From NCBI RefSeq assembly GCF_000633395.1, contig NZ_AYMU01000015.1, positions 62,001 to 126,000 on the forward strand: a DNA stretch of 64,000 bases. The letters are read 5' to 3'. The position numbers and the translations under genes are program-made. Source of the DNA: Pseudomonas sp. PH1b. GTDB lineage: Bacteria; Pseudomonadota; Gammaproteobacteria; Pseudomonadales; Pseudomonadaceae. Positions 43,427 to 52,416 of the stretch are shown piece after piece. Numbering within the stretch: position 1 is the stretch's first letter; each line of letters begins with the position of its first letter. Below the pieces are notes generated by a model, which saw only the letters and a program-made list of their open reading frames with translations, ran no database searches and had not been told where the DNA came from.

Positions 43427-46400
43427 GTGTCGATTCATGTCGGATTGCACCACGTCACCCACTATCGCTACGCCCGCGCCGTGGAACTGGGCCCGCAGAT
43501 CGTTCGCCTGCGCCCGGCCCCCCACAGCCGCACGCGGATTCTGTCCTATGGGCTGAAGGTCCAGCCCGAGCAGCATTTCATCAACTGGCAGCAGGATCCC
43601 CAGGGCAATTACCTGGCGCGTCTGGTATTCCCGGAAAAAACCACCGAGCTGCGCATCGAAGTGGATCTGCTGGCAGAGATGGCAGTCTTCAATCCGTTCG
43701 ACTTCTTTCTCGAGCCCTACGCCGAACGCATTCCCTTTGCCTATGCCGCCGATGAGGGGCGGGAGCTGGCGCCCTATCTGCAGACCCTGCCCCTGACTCC
43801 GACTTTCCAGGCCTACTTGCAAGGCATCCCGCGTGCACCCTTGCCGGCGGTGGACTTCCTGGTGGGCTTGAACCAGCGGCTCAGCGCCGACATCACCTAC
43901 CTGATCCGCATGGAGCCCGGGGTACAGACCCCGGAGCAGACCCTGGCCAATGCGTCCGGCTCCTGCCGGGACTCGGCCTGGCTGCTGGTGCAGTTGCTGC
44001 GCCACCTGGGGCTGGCGGCGCGTTTCGTCTCCGGTTACCTGATCCAGCTGACGGCGGACGTCAAAGCCCTGGACGGTCCAGCGGGTACCGAGGCGGATTT
44101 CACCGACCTGCACGCCTGGTGCGAGGTCTACCTGCCGGGTGCCGGCTGGATCGGCCTGGACGCCACCTCCGGGTTGTTCGCCGGCGAGGGGCACATTCCC
44201 CTGGCTTGCAGTCCCGATCCGTCCTCCGCAGCGCCCATCAGCGGTCTGGTCGAGCCCTGCGAGTGCGAGTTCAGCCATGAGATGAGCGTGGAGCGGATCT
44301 GGGAAGCGCCCCGGGTGACCAAGCCCTACAGCGACGAGCAATGGCTGGCGATCCAGGCTCTGGGCCGGCAGATCGACGTCGACCTGCTGGAAGGCGATGT
44401 GCGCCTGACCATGGGCGGCGAGCCGACTTTCGTGGCCATCGACGACCCGGATGGCGCCGAATGGAACACCGCGGCCCTGGGCCCAAACAAGCGGCGCCTG
44501 GCCGGTGAGCTGTTCCAGCGCCTGCGCCAGCACTATGCACCTCAGGGGCTGGTGCACTTCGGCCAGGGCAAGTGGTATCCGGGAGAGCAACTGCCGCGCT
44601 GGTCGCTGAACTGTCACTGGCGGCGCGATGGCGTGCCGGTCTGGCGCAACGGCGCCTTGATTGCCGATGAGCATCAGGACTATCAGGCTGACGCGTCGCT
44701 GGCCGAGCGTTTTCTCGCCCGTGTTGCCGAGCGCCTGAAGCTGCCGGCGCGCTTTGTGTTCCCGGCCTACGAGGACACTTTCTACTACCTGTGGCGCGAA
44801 GGCCGCCTGCCATCGAATGTCAGCGCCGAGGACTCGCGTCTGGAAGATGCACTGGAGCGCCAGCGGTTGCGCCAGGTATTCAGCCAGGGGCTGGACCAGG
44901 TCATTGGCCAGGTCCTGCCCCTGGCTCGCACGGCCAAGGGTGATCAATGGCAGAGCGGGCGCTGGTACTTGCGCGACAGCCATTGCCGCCTGGTGCCGGG
45001 GGACTCGCCCCTGGGCTATCGCCTGCCCCTGGCCTCCCAGCCCTGGGTCAGCGCGGCGGAGTACCCGTTCATTCACGCCAGCGACCCGAACCAGGATTTT
45101 GCCGAACTGCCGGACCCTGCCCAGCTGGCCGCGATCGGCGATCCCGGGCCCTTGGATGAGCGCCAACCGACCATCGATCAGTCGGCCGATTGGCTGACCC
45201 GCACCGCCCTCTGCGCGCAAGCGCGGGAAGGGCGCCTGTACCTGTTCATGCCGCCCCTGGAGCGCCTGGAAGATTACTTGCAGCTGGTCAGCGTGATCGA
45301 GGCCACTGCTGAAGAACTGCATAGCCCGGTGCTGCTGGAGGGCTATGAGCCTCCGGCGGACCCGCGCCTGTGCAGCTTCCGGGTGACCCCGGACCCCGGG
45401 GTGATCGAAGTCAACGTACAGCCTTGCGCGAGTTGGGACGAGCTGGTGGAGCGCACCGAGTTCCTCTACGAAGCAGCCCGGCAGACGCGCCTGGCCAGTG
45501 AGAAGTTCATGATCGATGGGCGCCACACCGGCACCGGCGGAGGCAACCACTTCGTCCTAGGCGGCGCGACCCCGGCGGATTCGCCGTTCCTGCGGCGTCC
45601 CGATCTGCTGCGCAGCCTGATCAGCTACTGGCACCATCACCCGTCGCTGTCCTATCTGTTTTCCGGGTTGTTCATCGGCCCGACGTCCCAGGCTCCGCGG
45701 ATCGACGAGGCGCGCAACGACGCGCTGTATGAGTTGGAAATCGCCTTTGCGCAGATGCCGGCCGCCGGCGAGGAATGCCCACCCTGGCAAGTGGACCGGC
45801 TACTGCGCAACCTGCTGATCGATGTCACCGGCAATACCCACCGCACCGAGTTCTGCATCGACAAGCTGTACGCGCCGGAAGGCGCCAGCGGGCGTCTCGG
45901 ATTGCTGGAACTGCGGGCCTTTGAAATGCCGCCCCACGCGCGCATGAGCCTGGTCCAGCAGTTACTGTTGCGGGCGCTGGTGGCGCGTTTCTGGCGCGAG
46001 CCCTACGCCCCTGACAAGCTGGTGCGCTGGGGCACCGAACTGCACGATCGTTACCTGCTGCCGCACTTTATCGAACAGGATTTTGCCGATGTGCTGGTGG
46101 AGCTCAATGCCGCCGGCTACCCGCTGCGGGCCGAATGGTTTGCTGCCCACTTGGCGTTCCGTTTTCCCAAGGTTGGCGACTATGCGCTCAGCGGTATCGA
46201 ACTGGAGCTGCGCCAGGCCCTGGAACCCTGGCATGTGCTGGGCGAGGAGGGCGGCGCCGGTGGCGCGGTGCGCTACGTCGACTCTTCCCTGGAGCGGCTG
46301 CAAGTCAAGGTCAGCGGGCTGACGCCGCAGCGGCATGTACTGACCTGCAACGGCGTGGCGGTGCCCCTGTACCCCACCGGGCGGGTGGGCGAGTACGTGG

Positions 46401-46702
46401 CCGGCGTGCGCTACCGCGCCTGGCAGCCGGCCAACTGCCTGCAACCGACCATCGCGGTGCACGCGCCGCTGGTGTTCGATCTGCTGGACACCTGGGTGCA
46501 GCGTTCCCTGGGCGGATGCCAATACCATGTGGCCCATCCCGGCGGGCGCAACTACGACAGCCTGCCGGTGAACGCCAATGAGGCGGAAAGCCGGCGCATG
46601 GCGCGCTTCTTCCGTCTGGGGCACAGCCCCGGCAGCCTGCCGGTACCGCCTCTGGTGATCAACGATGAGCTGCCCATGACCCTGGATTTGCGACGTTTCT
46701 AA
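43427..46702 (+). CDS. Transglutaminase fused to DUF2126 putative amidoligase
   Basis: 1091 residues from GTG 43427, seven bases after AGGAGG; the open frame continues upstream but lacks a ribosome site. Residues 1-90 form the bacterial transglutaminase N-terminal domain (HVTHYRYARAVELGPQ). The papain-like core follows, with Cys180 in GSCRDSAWLL, His in DLHAWCEVY and Asp in GLDATSG, so the triad is intact. From about 305 to the end is DUF2126 (MGGEPTFVAIDDPDG, GQGKWYPGEQLPRW, IDGRHTGTGGGNHF), which Pfam describes as a putative amidoligase. Predicted to cut or transfer amide bonds with one half and form them with the other; the substrate is unknown. First gene of a three-gene operon. Confidence 0.85.
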   Translation: MSIHVGLHHVTHYRYARAVELGPQIVRLRPAPHSRTRILSYGLKVQPEQHFINWQQDPQGNYLARLVFPEKTTELRIEVDLLAEMAVFNPFDFFLEPYAERIPFAYAADEGRELAPYLQTLPLTPTFQAYLQGIPRAPLPAVDFLVGLNQRLSADITYLIRMEPGVQTPEQTLANASGSCRDSAWLLVQLLRHLGLAARFVSGYLIQLTADVKALDGPAGTEADFTDLHAWCEVYLPGAGWIGLDATSGLFAGEGHIPLACSPDPSSAAPISGLVEPCECEFSHEMSVERIWEAPRVTKPYSDEQWLAIQALGRQIDVDLLEGDVRLTMGGEPTFVAIDDPDGAEWNTAALGPNKRRLAGELFQRLRQHYAPQGLVHFGQGKWYPGEQLPRWSLNCHWRRDGVPVWRNGALIADEHQDYQADASLAERFLARVAERLKLPARFVFPAYEDTFYYLWREGRLPSNVSAEDSRLEDALERQRLRQVFSQGLDQVIGQVLPLARTAKGDQWQSGRWYLRDSHCRLVPGDSPLGYRLPLASQPWVSAAEYPFIHASDPNQDFAELPDPAQLAAIGDPGPLDERQPTIDQSADWLTRTALCAQAREGRLYLFMPPLERLEDYLQLVSVIEATAEELHSPVLLEGYEPPADPRLCSFRVTPDPGVIEVNVQPCASWDELVERTEFLYEAARQTRLASEKFMIDGRHTGTGGGNHFVLGGATPADSPFLRRPDLLRSLISYWHHHPSLSYLFSGLFIGPTSQAPRIDEARNDALYELEIAFAQMPAAGEECPPWQVDRLLRNLLIDVTGNTHRTEFCIDKLYAPEGASGRLGLLELRAFEMPPHARMSLVQQLLLRALVARFWREPYAPDKLVRWGTELHDRYLLPHFIEQDFADVLVELNAAGYPLRAEWFAAHLAFRFPKVGDYALSGIELELRQALEPWHVLGEEGGAGGAVRYVDSSLERLQVKVSGLTPQRHVLTCNGVAVPLYPTGRVGEYVAGVRYRAWQPANCLQPTIAVHAPLVFDLLDTWVQRSLGGCQYHVAHPGGRNYDSLPVNANEAESRRMARFFRLGHSPGSLPVPPLVINDELPMTLDLRRF

Positions 46703-46789
46703 TCCACCTGCAACGCCTGCGAGATAGCCATATCCGGGTGTCATGGCCGTGCGTTAATCTGACTTTCCCTGCCGTCTGCCGAGTGTTCC

Positions 46790-49276
46790 ATGCCTGACTT
46801 GCTAGACCGTTACCCGCTGACGGCGGGTACCTACCACGAGTTGCTGGATGACCAGGGCGCGGTCCGGGCGCACTGGCAGCGCCTGCTCGAGCAGTTGCAA
46901 CGCAGCAGCCCGGCGCAGTTGGCCCAGCGCCAGGCGCTGCTGACCCGGCAGATCCACGAGAACGGCGTCACCTACAACGTCTATGCCGACCCCAAGGGCG
47001 CCGACCGGCCCTGGGAGCTGGACCTGCTGCCCCATGTGATTCCAGCGGATGAGTGGCAGCGGCTGGCAGCGGGGATTGCCCAGCGCGCGCGCCTGCTCAA
47101 CGCGGTGCTGGCAGACCTGTACGGCCCGCAGCGTTTGATCAGCGAAGGGCTGCTGCCGGCTGAGCTGGTGTTTGGCCACAACAACTTTCTCTGGCCGTGC
47201 CAGGGCATCCGGCCGCCGCAGGAAACCTTCCTGCACCTGTATGCGGTGGATCTGGCGCGTACCCCCGATGGACGCTGGTGGGTCACTGCCGATCGTACCC
47301 AGGCGCCTTCCGGGGCCGGTTATGCCCTGGAGAACCGAATGATTGTGTCCCGGGCCTTCCCCGACCTGTACCGCGACCTGCAAGTGCAGCACCTGGCCGG
47401 GTTCTTTCGCACCCTGCAGGAAACCCTGGCCCGCCAGGCCCCCCGGGATGCCGAGGCGCCGCTGATCGTGCTGCTGACCCCGGGACGCTTCAACGAGAGC
47501 TATTTCGAACACCTGTACCTGGCGCGCCAATTGGGGTACCCGCTGGTGGAGGGCGGTGACCTGACGGTGCGCGACGCCACGGTGTACCTCAAGACCCTCA
47601 GTGGCCTGCGTCGGGTGCACGCCATCATGCGGCGCCTGGACGACGATTTCTGCGATCCCCTGGAGCTGCGCACCGATTCGGCCCTGGGGGTTCCCGGCCT
47701 GCTGGATGCGGTGCGCCAGGGCCGGGTGCTGGTGGCCAATGCCCTGGGCTGTGGCGTGCTGGAGTCGCCCGGACTGCTGGGCTTTCTGCCGAAAATCAGC
47801 CAGTACCTGCTGGGTGAAGAACTGCTCCTGCCGTCCATTGCCACCTGGTGGTGCGGCGAGGCGCCGGTGTTGCAACAGGCCCTGGAGGCACTTCCCGAGT
47901 TGCTGGTCAAGCCGGCCTTTGCGTCTCAGAGCTTCACCCCGGTGCTGGGGCGTGACCTGAATCCGGAGCAGCGCCGACGTCTCGCCGAGCGCATGCGTGC
48001 CCGGCCCTATGCCTATGTCGCCCAGGCGTTGCCGCAACTGTCCCAGGCTCCGGTCTGGCAAGCCGAAGAGGGTTGCTTGCAACCCCGGGCCATTGGCATG
48101 CGGGTGTATGCGGTGGCCTGCGAAGCAGGCTATCGGGTGTTGCCTGGCGGCCTGACCCGGGTCGCCGCCGATGCCGATGCCGAGGTGGTGTCGATGCAGC
48201 GTGGTGGGGCCAGCAAGGACACCTGGGTACTAGGAGAACGGGTGCCCAGTGGCGAGCAGTGGAAGGCCCAGCGCACCATTGGCGTCTATGACCTGGTGCG
48301 CCGCGATCCCTACCTGCCGTCGCGGGTGGTGGAAAACCTGTTCTGGTTCGGTCGTTATTGCGAGCGCTGTGATGGCAGTGCACGGTTGCTGCGGATCATG
48401 CTGGCGCGCTACGTCGATGGCGATGACCCGCGCGCGCTGCTGGCGGCGGTGGACCTGGGGGAAAGCCTGATGCTGCTGCCCGACGAAGGCGAATTGCCCG
48501 AGCGCCTGCTGCAGGCCCTGCTGGGTGAAGACTGGTCCTTCAGCCTGCGTTGCAACCTGCAGCGCCTGCAGTGGGCGGCGTCCCAGGTGCGTGGCAAGCT
48601 GTCCCGGGAAAACTGGCAGGCCCTGGTGGAGTTGCAGCGCGAGTCCCAGGAGCTGGACACCGCGCAACCGGACTTTGGGGAGCTGCTGGACTTCCTCAAT
48701 CGCCTGGTGATGTCTCTGGCCGCGCTCTCCGGCTTTGCCCTGGACGACATGACCCGGGATGAAGGCTGGCGCTTCCTGATGATCGGCCGACGCATTGAAC
48801 GCCTGCAGTTCCTGAGCAGCAGCCTGGCGGCGTTCCTGCGAGGCCCCGCGGCCTTCGACCAGGCCAGCCTGGAATGGCTGCTGGAGCTGGGCAACAGCAG
48901 CATCACTTATCGTTCGCGCTACCTGGCGGTGGCCCAGTTGATCCCGGTCCTCGACCTGTTGCTGCTGGATGAGCAGAACCCCCACGCGGTGCTGTTCCAG
49001 CTCAAGCTGGTGACCCGCACGCTGAAGCGCCTCAACGACGATTTTGGTGCGCCCCGGGAGCTGGCGCTGCCGAGGCTGGTGCAGCGCCTGGCGCATTTCG
49101 ACCTGGGTTGCCTGGAGAACGCTCTGTTTGGCGAGGCCAGTGTCCGGGCCGCGCTGGAAGGGCTGGCGGAGCTGTTGGCGGAAATCGCCGAGGTCAGCGG
49201 TCAGGTTTCCGATCGCCTGGCCTTGCGGCACTTCGCCCATGTAGAGGGTGTCAGCCAGCAAACGGTGTCGGTCTGA
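46790..49276 (+). CDS. Circularly permuted ATP-grasp / alpha-E protein
   Basis: 828 residues. Residues about 70-460 match the circularly permuted ATP-grasp fold (NGVTYNVYADPKG, GHNNFLWPCQGI, RRLDDDFCDPLELR, LLVKPAFASQSF), and about 510-815 the all-helical alpha-E domain (LPSRVVENLFWFGRYCERCD). ATP-grasp enzymes make amide or peptide bonds through acyl phosphates; alpha-E is a partner domain of unknown detail. The combination with transglutaminase and DUF2126 is a recognised but biochemically untested association. 87 bp after the preceding gene; the stop overlaps the next start by one base (TGATG). Confidence 0.87.
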   Translation: MPDLLDRYPLTAGTYHELLDDQGAVRAHWQRLLEQLQRSSPAQLAQRQALLTRQIHENGVTYNVYADPKGADRPWELDLLPHVIPADEWQRLAAGIAQRARLLNAVLADLYGPQRLISEGLLPAELVFGHNNFLWPCQGIRPPQETFLHLYAVDLARTPDGRWWVTADRTQAPSGAGYALENRMIVSRAFPDLYRDLQVQHLAGFFRTLQETLARQAPRDAEAPLIVLLTPGRFNESYFEHLYLARQLGYPLVEGGDLTVRDATVYLKTLSGLRRVHAIMRRLDDDFCDPLELRTDSALGVPGLLDAVRQGRVLVANALGCGVLESPGLLGFLPKISQYLLGEELLLPSIATWWCGEAPVLQQALEALPELLVKPAFASQSFTPVLGRDLNPEQRRRLAERMRARPYAYVAQALPQLSQAPVWQAEEGCLQPRAIGMRVYAVACEAGYRVLPGGLTRVAADADAEVVSMQRGGASKDTWVLGERVPSGEQWKAQRTIGVYDLVRRDPYLPSRVVENLFWFGRYCERCDGSARLLRIMLARYVDGDDPRALLAAVDLGESLMLLPDEGELPERLLQALLGEDWSFSLRCNLQRLQWAASQVRGKLSRENWQALVELQRESQELDTAQPDFGELLDFLNRLVMSLAALSGFALDDMTRDEGWRFLMIGRRIERLQFLSSSLAAFLRGPAAFDQASLEWLLELGNSSITYRSRYLAVAQLIPVLDLLLLDEQNPHAVLFQLKLVTRTLKRLNDDFGAPRELALPRLVQRLAHFDLGCLENALFGEASVRAALEGLAELLAEIAEVSGQVSDRLALRHFAHVEGVSQQTVSV

Positions 49277-50166
49277 TGAGCGCGCGCTACCAGGTTTTCC
49301 ACGACACTCACTACCGCTACGACAGCCCGGTGTCCCTGGCCCAGCAACTGGCCCACCTGTGGCCTCGGGCCTGCGCCTGGCAGCACTGCACCGAGCGCCA
49401 GTTGCTGATCAGCCCGCAGCCCACCTCCCGCCGCGATGAGCAGGACGTATTCGGCAACCCGCTGACTCGCCTGGCGTTCGAGCGGCCCCATGACGAGTTG
49501 CAGGTCAATGCCCAGCTCAGTGTCGAGGTGCTGGAGCGGCCGGCCCTGGACTTCGCGGCGTCCCTGGCCTGGGACGCCGCCTGTGAGGCCCTGACCTACA
49601 GTGGCCGGCCGCTGTCCGTGGCCTTGTTGGAGGCTTGCCGCTTTCGTTTCGAATCGCCCTATGTGCACCTCAAGCAGCGTTTCGTCGAGTTCTGCGAGGG
49701 CTGCTTCCCTCCCGGGCGGCCCGTGTTGCAAGGGTGCCAGGCGCTGATGGAGCAGATTCACCGCGAGTTCACCTTCGATGCCGAGGCGACCCAGGTGGCC
49801 ACTCCATTGGTAGAGGTCCTGGAACGCCGCCGCGGGGTATGCCAGGATTTCGCTCATCTGATGCTGGCCTGCCTGCGCTCGCGGGGGCTGGCGGCGCGGT
49901 ATGTCAGTGGCTATCTGCTGACTCAGCCGCCGCCGGGGCAGCCACGGCTGATCGGCGCCGATGCCTCCCATGCCTGGGTCTCGGTGTTCTGTCCGGTGCT
50001 GGGCTGGGTGGACTTTGATCCCACCAACAATGTGCAGCCGGCGCTGGAGCACATCACCCTGGCCTGGGGCCGGGACTTTTCCGATGTCTCGCCGTTGCGC
50101 GGGGTGATTCTTGGCGGTGGCAACCATGATCCGGAGGTCCGGGTGACTGTCATGCCCCTGGAGTGA
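49276..50166 (+). CDS. Transglutaminase-family protein
   Basis: 296 residues: transglutaminase N-terminal domain (YQVFHDTHYRYDSPVSLAQQ) and a complete catalytic core with Cys189 in RGVCQDFAHL, His232 in DASHAWVSV and an Asp near 248 in VDFDPTNN. Bacterial members act as peptidases or amide-transfer enzymes. There is no signal peptide, so it is cytoplasmic like its partners. The ATG at 49276 overlaps the ATP-grasp stop codon; a longer frame to 49108 is rejected. Third gene of the operon; a Nudix gene follows after 77 bp. Confidence 0.9.
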   Translation: MSARYQVFHDTHYRYDSPVSLAQQLAHLWPRACAWQHCTERQLLISPQPTSRRDEQDVFGNPLTRLAFERPHDELQVNAQLSVEVLERPALDFAASLAWDAACEALTYSGRPLSVALLEACRFRFESPYVHLKQRFVEFCEGCFPPGRPVLQGCQALMEQIHREFTFDAEATQVATPLVEVLERRRGVCQDFAHLMLACLRSRGLAARYVSGYLLTQPPPGQPRLIGADASHAWVSVFCPVLGWVDFDPTNNVQPALEHITLAWGRDFSDVSPLRGVILGGGNHDPEVRVTVMPLE

Positions 50167-50243
50167 TCCGGGGCTTGCGGTGGCGCAGTGATAAACGATT
50201 GCACGGCTGCAACGACAGGTTGCAGGGCACAAGGGAGGCAGTG

Positions 50244-50624
50244 ATGTTTGCAGTGTCGATCAAGGGCGTCTTGCAGTCCCCGGACGGTCGGGTGGTGCTG
50301 ATGCTCAACGAGCGTGACGAGTGGGAATTGCCGGGCGGGCGGATCGAGGTGGGGGAGAGTGCCCCGCAGTGCCTGGCCCGGGAGATCGCCGAGGAGCTGG
50401 ATCTGCAGGTGAGGGTGGGCGAGCCGCTGGATTCGTACCTGTTCGAGGTGATTCCCGGCAAGCGGGTGTTCATTTCAACCTACCGCTGCCAGTTGCAGGG
50501 CGGCTTCGAGCCGAAGGTCAGCCATGAGCACAAGGAGGTCGGCCTGTTCGCCGCCACCGGGTTGCCGGCCAATCTGCCCCAGGGGTATCGCGATTCGATT
50601 TTCAGGGCACTGGGCCTGAGCTGA
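50244..50624 (+). CDS. Nudix hydrolase
   Basis: 126 residues with a full Nudix box: GGRIEVGESAPQCLAREIAE followed by ELDL fits GX5EX7REUXEEXGU with one deviation at the last Gly. Hydrolyses a nucleoside diphosphate linked to another group; substrate unknown. The ATG at 50244 follows AAGGGAGGCAGTG; an upstream frame start at 50163 has no ribosome site. Same direction as the transglutaminase operon and possibly its fourth gene, though the 77 bp gap allows a separate promoter. Confidence 0.88.
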   Translation: MFAVSIKGVLQSPDGRVVLMLNERDEWELPGGRIEVGESAPQCLAREIAEELDLQVRVGEPLDSYLFEVIPGKRVFISTYRCQLQGGFEPKVSHEHKEVGLFAATGLPANLPQGYRDSIFRALGLS

Positions 50625-50643
50625 TGCTCAGGCCTCGCGCTGC

Positions 50644-50820
50644 TCAGGCCTGGGGCGCCTGATGCTCGGCGTCGTCGACGCCCACTTCACCTTCCGCATC
50701 CGGGCTCAGTGTGCCGGCTTCTTCTGCGGCGGCTTTCTTGCGTTGCAGCTTTTCCTCTTTCTTCTGTTCCTTGGCCAGGTCGCGTTGACGTTTGGCGAAG
50801 GAGTAGTTGGGTTTGGCCAT
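50644..50820 (-). CDS. Small charged Pseudomonas protein, 58 residues
   Basis: Reading the minus strand from ATG at 50820 to TGA at 50646-50644 gives MAKPNYSFAKRQRDLAKEQK, then a Lys/Glu helix (KEEKLQRKKAAAEEAG) and an acidic tail ending EHQAPQA. Upstream on that strand AGAGGATCGCCC gives a fair ribosome site. The basic helical start and acidic end resemble a small conserved protein widespread in pseudomonads that I know only as hypothetical. It is convergent with the Nudix gene and downstream of the LOG-family gene on the same strand. Codon use is like its neighbours. Confidence 0.75.
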   Translation of the reverse strand: MAKPNYSFAKRQRDLAKEQKKEEKLQRKKAAAEEAGTLSPDAEGEVGVDDAEHQAPQA

Positions 50821-50888
50821 GGGCGATCCTCTGGGGTCGAAGGTGAGGTTGAGCGGCGCGTATTCTGCCTGTTATCGGGCCTGGGTGG

Positions 50889-51476
50889 TTAGCTGGGTTT
50901 GCGCTCGGCCCATTTGTCCGGGACAGAGGGCTGCCAGGCGTCCAGGGCAGCCAGCAGGCTGGCGGGCGACTCGCTCATTTGCAGCATGTCACGGTGCGGG
51001 GCACGGACGAAGCCTTCGCCGACGATATGGTCGAGAAAACCACTGAGTTTTTCATAGAAGCCGTTCACTTCCAGGAGGCCCAGGGGCTTGTGGTGGTAGC
51101 CCAGTTGGCCCCAGGTCCAGACTTCGAACAGCTCTTCGAGGGTGCCGAGGCCACCAGGCAGGGCGATGAAGGCGTCGCTGAGTTCGGCCATGCGGGCCTT
51201 GCGGGCATGCATGCCGTCCACCACTTCCAGGCGGGTCAGGCCGCTGTGGCCGATTTCCTTGTCCTTCAGGCTTTGCGGGATGATCCCGATGACTTCACCG
51301 CCAGCCGCCAGGGCCGCGTCGGCGACGATGCCCATCAGGCCCACTGCGCCACCGCCATAGACCAGGGTCAGCTTGCGCTCGGCCAGGGCACGGCCCAGGG
51401 CCTGGGCGGCTTCACGGTAGGCGGGATTGGCACCGGTGCTGGCGCCACAGAATACACAGACAGAAGTTAACGACAT
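50889..51476 (-). CDS. LOG-family nucleotide 5'-monophosphate nucleosidase
   Basis: 195 residues of the TIGR00730/LOG (lysine decarboxylase-like) family. The nucleotide-binding PGGLGTLEE and the upstream GGGAVGLMG loop identify it. Members cleave nucleoside 5'-monophosphates, including cytokinin riboside monophosphates, to free base; the decarboxylase label is historical. ATG at 51476 (MSLTSVCVFCGAS) is the conserved start; the frame opens further to 51533. The 58-residue gene lies 68 bp downstream. Confidence 0.9.
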   Translation of the reverse strand: MSLTSVCVFCGASTGANPAYREAAQALGRALAERKLTLVYGGGAVGLMGIVADAALAAGGEVIGIIPQSLKDKEIGHSGLTRLEVVDGMHARKARMAELSDAFIALPGGLGTLEELFEVWTWGQLGYHHKPLGLLEVNGFYEKLSGFLDHIVGEGFVRAPHRDMLQMSESPASLLAALDAWQPSVPDKWAERKPS

Positions 51477-51723
51477 GCCTTGCTCCGAGGTCATTGATGG
51501 CATCAGGGTAAAGGCTCCAAGGCGTGGCTCCAAGCATTAAACCGCAGTTGCATGGGTGCCACTGGCGCCACAGGCATAGGCGGCGAGCAGGCTCTGCAGC
51601 AGGCTGTTGAGGGGCATGGCGATGGCTCCGGCAGGGATGATGGGGCGATTCTAGGGCCGGGTTTGGACGCTGGCCGCTTGATTGTCTCGATCGGTCCGAT
51701 AGCAGAGAGTTGTATACAATTTT

Positions 51724-51737
51724 TTGATGCAAATCAT
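51724..51737. promoter_or_regulatory. Anr (FNR-type) box upstream of azurin
   Basis: TTGATGCAAATCAT matches TTGAT-N4-ATCAA except the last base. Anr control of azurin is known in P. aeruginosa, and the position (81 bp before the ATG) allows an activating site near -41. Just upstream, TTGTATACAA (51710-51719) is a perfect 10-bp palindrome of unknown meaning. Confidence 0.75.
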
Positions 51738-51817
51738 AGGAACTTGCGAGAAATTCAGGCAGTCTTCCGTCCCATGGATTCAGATGGATTTTGTTAACCC
51801 TGCCTTGGAGATTCACC

Positions 51818-52264
51818 ATGTTTGCCAAACTCGTTGCGGTATCCCTGTTGACACTGGCCAGCAGCCAACTGATGGCTGCCGAATGCAAGGTCGATGTCGA
51901 CTCTACCGACCAGATGTCCTTCAACACTAAGGAAATCACCATCGACAAGAGCTGCAAGACCTTCACCGTGAACCTGACCCACTCCGGCAGCCTGCCGAAG
52001 AACGTCATGGGCCATAACTGGGTCCTGAGCAAAACCGCAGACATGGCTGGCATCGCCACCGACGGCATGGCCGCCGGCATCGACAAGAACTACCTGAAGG
52101 AAGGTGACACCCGCGTCATCGCCCACACCAAGATCATCGGTGCTGGCGAGAAAGACTCGGTGACCTTCGACGTATCGAAGCTGACCGCGGGCGAAAGCTA
52201 CGAGTTCTTCTGCTCGTTCCCAGGCCACAACTCGATGATGAAGGGCGCTATCGTCCTGAAGTAA
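51818..52264 (+). CDS. azu: Azurin
   Basis: 148 residues: a 20-residue signal peptide (MFAKLVAVSLLTLASSQLMA) and a 128-residue mature blue copper protein. Copper ligands are in MGHNW (His46) and CSFPGHNSM (Cys112, His117, Met121 in mature numbering). The structural disulfide Cys3-Cys26 is also present (ECKVD, DKSCKTF). Periplasmic one-electron carrier for cytochromes in nitrite or peroxide respiration. ATG 51818 follows TTGGAG. Preceded by an Anr box, so induced at low oxygen; strong terminator follows. Confidence 0.98.
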   Translation: MFAKLVAVSLLTLASSQLMAAECKVDVDSTDQMSFNTKEITIDKSCKTFTVNLTHSGSLPKNVMGHNWVLSKTADMAGIATDGMAAGIDKNYLKEGDTRVIAHTKIIGAGEKDSVTFDVSKLTAGESYEFFCSFPGHNSMMKGAIVLK

Positions 52265-52287
52265 GCATCAGGCCTGGCTGCAACAAG

Positions 52288-52312
52288 AAAGCGCCCCGAG
52301 GGGCGCTTTTTT
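52288..52312 (+). terminator. Terminator of azurin gene
   Basis: AAAGCGCCC/GGGCGCTTT with loop CGAG, then six T in all. Confidence 0.92.
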
Positions 52313-52322
52313 GTGTGCATCC

Positions 52323-52403
52323 GTAGGAGCGGGCTTGCTTGCGAAGAGGTCCTGAGCCTTGTGCAGCATCAGGCTGCCTTTTCGCCGGCAAGCCGGCTCC
52401 TAC
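52323..52403. repeat. REP pair between azu and nadE
   Basis: GTAGGAGCGGGCTTGCTTGC+GAA at 52323-52345 and the inverse TTCGCCGGCAAGCCGGCTCC+TAC at 52381-52403, 35 bp apart, in a head-to-head arrangement between convergent genes (REPIN). Confidence 0.8.
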
Positions 52404-52416
52404 AGCGCGAGGCGGG

